Source: Uranotaenia lowii (Eukaryota > Arthropoda > Insecta > Diptera > Culicidae). Taken from it: 64,000 nt of DNA. The position numbers were made by a program, and so were the translations under genes. Below, piece by piece: positions 56,299 to 64,000 of the stretch (the first letter of the stretch is position 1; each line of letters begins with the position of its first letter). The DNA is taken from assembly GCF_029784155.1 (NCBI RefSeq), contig NC_073692.1, forward strand, positions 64,173,275-64,237,274, given 5' to 3'. The notes under the pieces were generated by a model that worked only from the letters and a program-made list of their open reading frames with translations, made no database searches and was not told where the DNA came from.

Positions 56299-59200
56299 CT
56301 TTTCTTTTGATTTTTGAAGTAAATATGTAAGTACCCTTACCCTACCCTTAAATTTTGGTTTGTTTCAAAACATTATAAAAGAAAATTTGCATGGCATTTC
56401 CGGTGTCACGATTATTTCGTGTTCGCCCTTTATTTTAAGACTTTGTCACCTGCTCCAAAAGCAGCATGTGACAGGATTTTGGATTTTGTTACGCAGCCTT
56501 GGAATGGGTATTATCCCCCAAAATTGGATAGCATGGTACAGTAGTATAATATAGGTTATAGGTAGATAAATAGATCGATAATTGTACAACAGAACACTAA
56601 ACAACACACACAACAGAACACGAGCAACGAGATCAATTGTGGTCAAGAATCAATTGATCATGAGCTACTTCTCCGGTTCAGGCTCAAATATTCCATACAG
56701 CACATCCAAGCCAACCTAACCTGACAGCATGATCAAATCTGTTCGACAGAAGGGAAAAGAAGTAACACTAGATACGCAGATCCAACCCTGGAACGATTAC
56801 TCGGAGTTGCTGTTCTCTCTTCTACCGATCGATGATCTCAAGAATGTAGCATCCGAGAGTGGAGATGACTGTGACTAACCCAACAAAACAGAAGAACACT
56901 TAGCGAAACGTTACCAGTTGAAGGTTCAGCATCAAGGAGACCATTTGCTACCTAAACCCTAGTAGTCTCACTTTCAGCTGTTAATAAAGTATAATTTATA
57001 TAGTTCTGTTCAAAGTGGAAAGATTATTAAGTGCACGGAAGGCTGATAAGTAAGCGGTTCAACTCACATCAGGTTCGTAGTGAAACTTGAAACCCGTATT
57101 GTGTCTACATAGTGCTTCTTATCAACCCACAGGCTGGATGGAGTATCGGTTCGTTTTAACAGTCGACATGCTAAAATGACGAACTAGTTAAATTATAATG
57201 CTAGGAGTTAAAGAGATCGGTAAGAAACCTAGAGACAGTGGTAATGAATCTGCACTAATGCCTAGATTGTGGGTTTATCACGCAGGCCTATTATGTTTAA
57301 CCCCAAGTGTTGTGGGTTGGAGGTGGTTACTGCTGTGCATCTGAGCGATGGAGTTTCGGCCATTTCGAACTCGTCAAACAAACCAAGCGAAGCCGGCAAA
57401 ACAGGGAACATAGTGAGCGGTCCCCACTCGCCTCTAGGGGCTTGAGCCAGGGACTGCCTATGTTTCTATTCGCTTGATGACCAACGATGTTGAACCGAAA
57501 CCAGCCAAGGCTGGTAGAGACATCATACAATGCATCCGGATGCAGGACTGCAAGCCGTTCGCCGAGGGATACACAAGTACACACTACACTGACACACACA
57601 CAGAATTAAGGTAAGGTAAGGTAAGAGCGGGTTGGGAAAATTGGAAAAAATCGGGGAAAATCTTTACTCAATACAATTACTTAAAACAAGTTTTTTGGAT
57701 TCTTTCATTGTGTAATGCTGAAGCATTGTATTCATCTTTTGGGATTTACTCGGGTTAGATGAACGTTTTAATATCTGATGTTGAATCGCGAACCTGTCCA
57801 TGAAGCCGAAGACGGGCCAATGCCCCTTCCGGCAGGACTTTCTTTTTTGAATAATATTTTGTCCTCTGGCTGAGATTTTGGTCGGTTTACAACTTATTGC
57901 ACGATGAGCACTGCAGTGTTGCAAGATTGTTTTTTATGAAGAAACATACGCTACCGTGGAAGTGCGGAACAGTGCACGTAACAATTCTCTCAAACTTCTA
58001 TGAGTTTACAATTTGGTTAAGAGATGTTTCGTTCTGGGGTTTAAAAAACGCCAGAGGAAAAAACAAAAAAAAAAAATGAAAGAATAAGAACTATCAACTA
58101 AGTCTCCTCAATATTCTAATCATAACAAATTTGCCATTTTTCGTTGCTTTTCACTCCGTTTAATGGAATGTTCCATTTTCAATTTTGGTTAGCTACCAGG
58201 TAACTGTTTTAACTGAAATTTTCCTAAGTTTTTCAATGGTAAGCCAATGAACCAATTGCCCTTCCTTAAACCCAGTCCTGCCTTTGATACACCATCGCGA
58301 AGGTCGAGCTGTTTTGCGTTTGAGGTCAATGAACCTGAGTTGCTCCACCAGGCAGTGCAGTGAGTGAAACTAGTCTGGTTCATCGACAGCTTTGCTTTTA
58401 TCTCGCTGAAATCTCGCTGTTGCTGCTGTAGAAAAAATATCTTATTTCCAATCGACATGGGTGTTATAAATCAAGCAATGATTTATCACCTCCTCCAGTC
58501 CAGCAGCAGAAGTTCTGGGGATGAAAATGAAATCTCTTTTTGCCACGCTGCTGGGACGGTGACGACAAATGGAAGAGCGGTATTGTTTTTTCTTTGTTTT
58601 TGATCCATTTTTGTCCATTCTTTTCATCATAAAACTGGTATTAATTCTACCGAGTTGCCGCGGGACATTTTGTTTAAATTTTTTTTTCGGTTCGCTCTTG
58701 TATTCTTACGTATCAAACAACAAAACATCTTGTAAAACGAAACCGAATCCACGGATTACGAGTTGAGAGAAAAGAGGAACAAAGTGACTCCCTTTTCCAC
58801 CAAGCAGGTTCTCCAATTTGGCCTGCCCTATGACTAGTAATAATTTTCTTATTTTGGAAAAACTTTGATTTATAGTCTGGAGCGAGGCTATTCACTGGTT
58901 TTCTTCGTTCAATACAAAATAGCAAGAACGAAAGCCTTCCAAAGGGCAAAGCGAAATTTCAAGCATTCCTCACAATGTCATCCTTCCTCAATGAAATGCT
59001 CCCCAGCTGAGGTCCGTTTTTTTGGTGGAACGAATGAAAACATTGGGGAGACTAGCGCGGCAACAAAATTCAAAAGTAAACATTAAACTTCTCCATTTAG
59101 TTCTGCTGCCTGCAGAGTTCTACTCTGCAACTTTGACCAACTATTTGACCACTTTTTGGAGGGGTGAAAGTTGGCTAACCTTGGAAAAGAACAATATTCA

Positions 59201-59849
59201 TCAGTGGATCAATTCTCGTTCTCGATAAAGAAAAAATGAAGCAGCATCATACATGAATAAGATGATTTTTCTTAAATGACTTTTCTTTTTTTTATGGCAT
59301 CCGTCAAAAATTGTATGTATTTCTTAAATGCGTTTTTACTATACACATCCAACTTGGCTTACTTTTTCGGGGATTTGCATCAAACTAAAAGATTGATTTT
59401 GCTTCTTAACCTGAGTCTGCCCATTAGGATTTGCCTCAATATTTGCCTATTATGAGTCAATATTAACAAGCAAAGCGTCTTAAGTGCTCAAAATGGAGTG
59501 AAATTAATGATTGATATCCTCAAATATCAGAACTTTAATTATGATAATTCTGAAAAATTAATCATGTAAACCAATAATATTTTAAAATTACCACAAATCA
59601 GAAAGATAAAAGAATTTATTAACTGTAATAACAGGTATTACAGCCATTAACATATCAACATCAGATCTCCAAAAGTTTTATAAATGATTCTCCATCTAAA
59701 CACAATCAGTTTGAACTCTGCTGGCTATGGAAGCGCAACAGTCAGAAGCCCACAGATTGATTTAACGATCCCCAGGGCGCTAAACGCAGACGAGATTTAA
59801 TCCCCAGTTTATCAAAGCATCGTTTATCATCCCAAAAATTGCAACTTAC
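56299..59849. other. No confirmed gene; an unclassified repeat-like unit at about 56460-57630
   Basis: The tract 56460-57630 is compositionally distinct (CA-rich, few A/T runs) with a polyadenylation-like TTAATAAAG at 56983 and a (GGTAA)n run at 57608-57628, and may be an LTR-element or LINE remnant. A 50-codon frame starting ATGATCAAATCTGTTCGACA at 56728 looks protein-like but is unrecognised. The sequence from 57630 to 59849 has no supported gene. Confidence 0.3.
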
Positions 59850-59927
59850 TGGACATGCAAATGTTGGTCAATTTCAAACATTCTGAAGCTGTGTGGTCCG
59901 CGATGTTGATCATTTGATGGAACTTAC
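59850..59927 (-). CDS. Candidate 78-bp coding exon, unknown protein
   Basis: On the minus strand a strong pyrimidine tract and acceptor (TTTTTCTTCCTTCTTCATTT then CAG) is followed by 78 bp and a strong donor (TCCA then GTAAGTTGC). One frame is open throughout and enters and leaves in phase 1. It encodes KFHQMINIADHTASECLKLT then NICMS. The residue mix is typical of a globular protein. The exon is on the same strand as the 1091-2185 exon. The phases differ (1 against 0), so they cannot be directly joined, and at least one other exon would have to lie between them if they belong to one gene. I do not recognise the protein, and no signal or membrane segment is visible. Confidence 0.5.
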
Positions 59928-60872
59928 CTGAAATGAAGAAGGAAGAAAAATTTAAAGTTATTTTCGTTTTAGGTTTTTTTTTCGTTGACGATTAATTGAT
60001 GTACTACAGACAGCTGATTTTTTTTTGGAAAATTGCCCGTCCGGACGTTGAATAATGACGCACAATCAAATCGGGGTTTGGATTTAAAAACATTAGTCAG
60101 AAACAGGTCTTAGCATAAGGTGTAGAAATCCCGGCCTATTTTCCCTAACGATGTGTAGGATTTAAATTGAATTAGGTCAAACAAATAGGAATGGTGGCAC
60201 GCAATCCCCCATTTGGCTTAATGATTGCGTTCCCCATCCTCTAGCCTAGCAACTTTTAGTTTCGTTTCCCCCACATTCGAAATGTGTATGCGGCTTTACA
60301 TCGATAGAAGATAGCAACATTTCGTCCAGCATCAGAACACATGTAATGTGGTTCATTGAAACAAGAAAAAACTCGACTTAAAGAAACTATATTGAAAGCT
60401 TAGCGTGCGACTGCCTCAGGAAAAAATAAACTCAACAACTAGTGACAACTCTGTGCCCCAGAAAGTTGGTTGTCAATGGGGGGCGTAGAACATCGAAATT
60501 GACTTTCGCAACTTTCAGCTAGCTCTCAGAAATTGTAGCAGAAAATTAAAAACAACTCGAAATGATTTCCTAAAAGAGGAAAGTTGCAACGAGTAGAGAG
60601 CAGAGAAATTCATCGGAACTGCAGCATCCCACAATTTGTTTCAATTTACTTTTAATTGAAAACAAATGTCCAAACTAATGGTGCACCCAAAGTTTTCAAT
60701 GCGATCTGATTTCTGCCCGGTTTATGCCTTGAGGTCCGGATTTCTGATTTCGATGTGGATGAAGTTTCCCGGAGCTACCACTAAGAGTAAAAATTTTCTC
60801 CAGGGAGATTTTCCCCTTTTTTTTAAGGAAAATTTCCTGAATTCAATTTTTAAACTAAAAGTTTTACTCTGA
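59928..60872. other. No gene; presumed intron
   Basis: The AT-rich bases at 59931-60060 are the intron end before the candidate exon. No transposon gene or other exon is seen up to the satellite. Confidence 0.4.
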
Positions 60873-61806
60873 AAATGACCAAAATGACAAAAATGACAAA
60901 AATGACAAAAATGACAAAAATGACAAAAATGACAAAAATGACAAAAATGACAAAAATGACAAAAATGACAAAAATGACAAAAATGACAAAAATGACAAAA
61001 ATGACAAAAATGACAAAAATGACAAAAATGACAAAAATGACAAAAATGACAAAAATGACAAAAATGACAAAAATGACAAAAATGACAAAAATGACAAAAA
61101 TGACAAAAATGACAAAAATGACAAAAATGACAAAAATGACAAAAATGACAAAAATGACAAAAATGACAAAAATGACAAAAATGACAAAAATGACAAAAAT
61201 GACAAAAATGACAAAAATGACAAAAATGACAAAAATGACAAAAATGACAAAAATGACAAAAATGACAAAAATGGCAAAAATGACAAAAATGACAAAAATG
61301 ACAAAAATGACAAAAATTACAAAAATTACAAAAATGACAAAAATTACAAAAATGACAAAAATGACAAAAATGACAAAAATGACAAAAATGACAAAAATGA
61401 CAAAAATGACAAAAATGACAAAAATGACAAAAATGACAAAAATGGCAAAAATGACAAAAATGACAAAAATGACAAAAATGACAAAAATGACAAAAATGAC
61501 AAAAATGACAAAAATGACAAAAATGACAAAAATGACAAAAATGACAAAAATGACAAAAATGACAAAAATGACAAAAATGACAAAAATGAGAAAAATGACA
61601 AAAATGACAAAAATGGCAAAAATGACAAAAATGACAAAAATGACAAAAATGACAAAAATGACAAAAATGACAAAAATGACAAAAATGACAAAAAGACAAA
61701 AATGACAAAAATGACAAAAATGACAAAAATGACAAAAATGACAAAAATGACAAAAATGACAAAAATGACAAAAATGACAAAAATGACAAAAATGACAAAA
61801 ATGACA
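60873..61806 (-). repeat. 9-bp satellite array in inverted orientation (third locus)
   Basis: About 104 copies of the same 9-bp unit as at 8291 and 26378 occur here, but on the other strand (plus strand reads TGACAAAAA). Variants are TGGCAAAAA at 61274, 61445 and 61616, TTACAAAAA at 61318-61345 (three units), TGAGAAAAA at 61590, and an 8-bp unit near 61692 that shifts the phase. Apparent long proteins are repeat artefacts. Confidence 0.95.
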
Positions 61807-62003
61807 ACAATGAAGTTTGGTTATATATTTAGCTTAAAATGTGAAATAATCAGGGCAAAATCTGAGGGTTTTCTTTGATCTATGCTGGCTCGACCAGACC
61901 AGCTAATTTCCATTTTTTATCTTTGACAATCCGACTAAGCCCGGTTTTATTCTTTCAATCTGGAATGTTTGCTTCACAGGATCCAATATTTCAATTGAAG
62001 TCG

Positions 62004-64000
62004 GTTTATTTATTTGTTTATTTATTTATTTATTATAAATCAACGGATCACATATTGATCCAAATGAAAAACTATAATTTATGACAATGTACATACAAGC
62101 GGTAATCTACGTTAAACTTAAAACTCTAAGAATTTTTCTTCGGAATTTATCAAGCGAAACGTCAAATTCGAAGTACTCTGAGTAGCGGTTAAATGTTTTT
62201 ATAACACCGATTAGAGCTGTGTTGGCCCCATAATTGTTCAGCCGGAGAGGGACAAAGAGCTGAAGATCACGATTCCTCAAAACTCGTGGTCGTACGTTGA
62301 GTCGAAGTTCCTCAAACAATGCGGGGCAGTCTATTCTCGATGAGAGCAAATCCGCAACGACCGAGGCTCGTGTAGCGGTCCGGCAGGCTTGCAGCGTGTC
62401 GATGTCGATTAGACGACAGCGGCTCTCGTAGCTGGGAAGTCGGAACGGGTCGTGCCAGTTGAGTTTTCGAAGAGCGTATCGCAAAAAACGCCGTTGGATG
62501 GCCTCAATACGCTCTGAGCCGTTTTGATAATATGGGCACCAAACAGCCGAGGCATATTCAAAGATCGATCGAACCAAACTACAATAAAGACTCTTCAAGC
62601 AGTAGACATCCTTGAAGTCTTTCGTCATGCGGAAAAGAAGACCCAGACATCTAGAGGTTTTGTTGACGATGTAGTTAGTGTGAGTCTTGAAATTCAACTG
62701 TGCGTCAAGAATCACGTTAAGATCTTTCACTTGTTCGACGCGAATGATAGCCTCGTTTCCAAGATGATAAATGGCTGATAATGGGAGCCGCTTGCGGGAA
62801 AACGAAATTACTGCACATTTACTACGATTCAAGGGAAGGCAATTTACATCACACCAAGAGGCGAAGAGGTTGACTGTAGGAAGTTTACCTCTTCGGGACC
62901 GTTGATGCGGCGATACAGTTTCAGGTCATCAGCATACGCTAGTTTTGGTCCATCAAGGAGCAACAGCACGTCGTTGAAGTATATCAGGAATATTATTGGT
63001 CCTAGATGACTTCCTTGAGGCACTCCGGATTTGGCAGAGAACTGACTGGAAAATAATTCACCTATTCGAACAATGAGTTTTCGTCCAACCAGGTAGCTGC
63101 GGAACCATTCCAGTAAAGACCCGCAGATACCAATACGATCGAGTTTGGCGATGGTTATGGCATGGTGCACCTTGTCGAAAGCAGCTGACAGATCAGTGTA
63201 GATGACGTCGGTTTGAGATCCCATGGCAAAACTGTCTTGCACAGTAGACGTGAATGTCAACAGGTTTGTAGTCGTAGAGCGCTTCGGCATAAATCCATGT
63301 TGTTCATTTGAGAAATAAGGCTTGCAATACGAAAAAATGGGTTCCAAAACAACCAGCTCGAACAATTTGGCTATCGCAAATAAGGCAGAAATGCCACGAT
63401 AGTTGTTCACATTTCGTCTGTCCCCTTTTTTGTGCACCGGAAACATATAGGCCTCTTCCCATATGGATGGGAAGGTAGACTGATCGAGTGAAACTTGGAA
63501 GATTATTTTTAGAGGTATCAGCATACGTGATATATATCGCTTCAAGAAGGTAGCTGGTATGCTATCTGGTCCTGCGGAAAGGCTGTGTTTAAGCTTAGCG
63601 GTCGCTTCCAAAATAATATCATCGTCTACAACAATTTGAGGGCGGTAGGCCGGATTCTTTCCGCTGGTCCTTGATGTACTGCCAAAATAATTTAGGTTTT
63701 GTTTTGAAACCTCGCTGTATCCGAATTAAGTAGCTCTAGTAGCAGCGTGAGCATAGTTTTTTGTAAGCTTAGTTTAGTTTGCAATACTCATTTTTAGCGC
63801 GGAGAGTTTTGTGCCTAGTGTAATAACGGAGAGCTTTATTCTTGAGCGTTTTCATTCGTCGCAGTTCTTTCGTAACCCAAGGAGCTCGTAGGTTAGAGAC
63901 TGATGAGCGTTTCGGTACGTAAAGATCGATTTTTTTTTGTATCGTTTATTTATAGAGGGATTAACCTAGTATTTTCACCCTCTAGTTCTAGTTTGCAGTT
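62004..64000 (-). mobile_element. Jockey-group LINE, 3' part, runs past the window end
   Basis: The 3' end is a (TAAA)n/(ATTT)n-type tail at 62004-62034 after a short untranslated region (62035-62106). The coding region is ORF2, reading leftward from beyond 64000. Preserved text at 63790-63910 (LRAPWVTKELRRMKTLKNKA) is the linker between endonuclease and reverse transcriptase. The 5' end is outside the window. Confidence 0.85.
62107..63611 (-). pseudogene. LINE ORF2 reverse transcriptase
   Basis: The first open segment (62844-63611) carries HSLSAGPDSIPATFLKRY, FPVHKKGDRRNVNNYRGISA, QHGFMPKRSTTTNLL, YTDLSAAFDKVHHA, SGVPQGSHLGPIIFLIYFND and the catalytic YADD (AYADDLKLYRR). The second (62107-62832) continues NRSKCAVISFSRKRLPL, VKDLNVILDAQLNFKTH, SLYCSLVRSIFEYASAVWCP and ends at a natural stop. 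They are separated by a single-base frameshift near 62872. A second frame change lies near 63640, upstream of which FWQYIKDQRKESGLP is encoded. The set of phrases is that of jockey/CR1-group mosquito LINEs. Few lesions are present, so the copy is fairly young. Confidence 0.9.

Noticed and set aside
57327..57599. 90-residue minus-strand frame as a gene
   Set aside because: There is no recognisable domain, no splice support, and it lies in a tract that looks like an unclassified repeat.

Overview
This window is repeat-dominated, AT-rich insect DNA, most likely from a mosquito (Culicidae). The evidence is the transposon mix. Two degraded Tc1/mariner-group transposases are of the ITmD37E type, and one keeps an exact 37-residue D-to-E catalytic spacing. 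They sit with RTE-, CR1- and jockey-type LINE fragments, a Ty3/gypsy LTR element, a Penelope-type GIY-YIG domain, tRNA-derived SINEs and many foldback MITEs. There are no bacterial-style operons, rRNA genes, CRISPR arrays or convincing functional tRNA genes. The species cannot be read from the sequence.

Host gene content is very low. One strongly supported coding exon lies at 1091-2185 on the minus strand: 365 codons, Gln/Asn/His/Ser-rich, with good splice sites and both ends in phase 0. A second, 78-bp candidate exon lies on the same strand at 59850-59927, also with good splice sites. The simplest reading is that most of the window is intron of one or more large minus-strand genes, filled with transposons and satellite DNA.

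Layout: 160-440 retroposon fragment; 1091-2185 exon; 2617-3418 MITE; 4368-7305 nested foldback elements with a hAT-like insertion; 8291-9298 9-bp satellite; 11008-13495 retroposon with a 23-bp target duplication; 14617-15224 foldback; 16155-16380 LINE tail; 16458-18674 Tc1/mariner-type foldback carrying a second copy of that retroposon; 19841-20487 second copy of the 2617 MITE; 22919-26372 11-bp satellite running into 26378-27084 9-bp satellite; 29985-30491 PIF/Harbinger-like MITE; 30775-31157 SINE; 31371-31966 CCCAGC-ended element; 32056-33419 TIR element holding a Penelope fragment; 34375-35090 RTE LINE tail; 40735-41349 LINE 3' tail fused to a truncated ITmD37E gene; 43301-49398 CR1-like LINE interrupted by a gypsy element, with a 132-bp-arm palindrome at the junction; 55399-56298 second ITmD37E pseudogene; 59850-59927 candidate exon; 60873-61806 third 9-bp satellite array, inverted; 62004-64000 jockey-group LINE running off the window.

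I found no new multi-gene system. The most interesting structures are the two satellites and their internal organisation, the near-perfect palindrome at the gypsy/LINE junction, the retroposon family defined here by its target duplications, and the two same-strand exons at opposite ends of the window. The mobile elements show layered insertion. None of the transposase or reverse transcriptase genes is intact, although the gypsy gag reading frame is complete.
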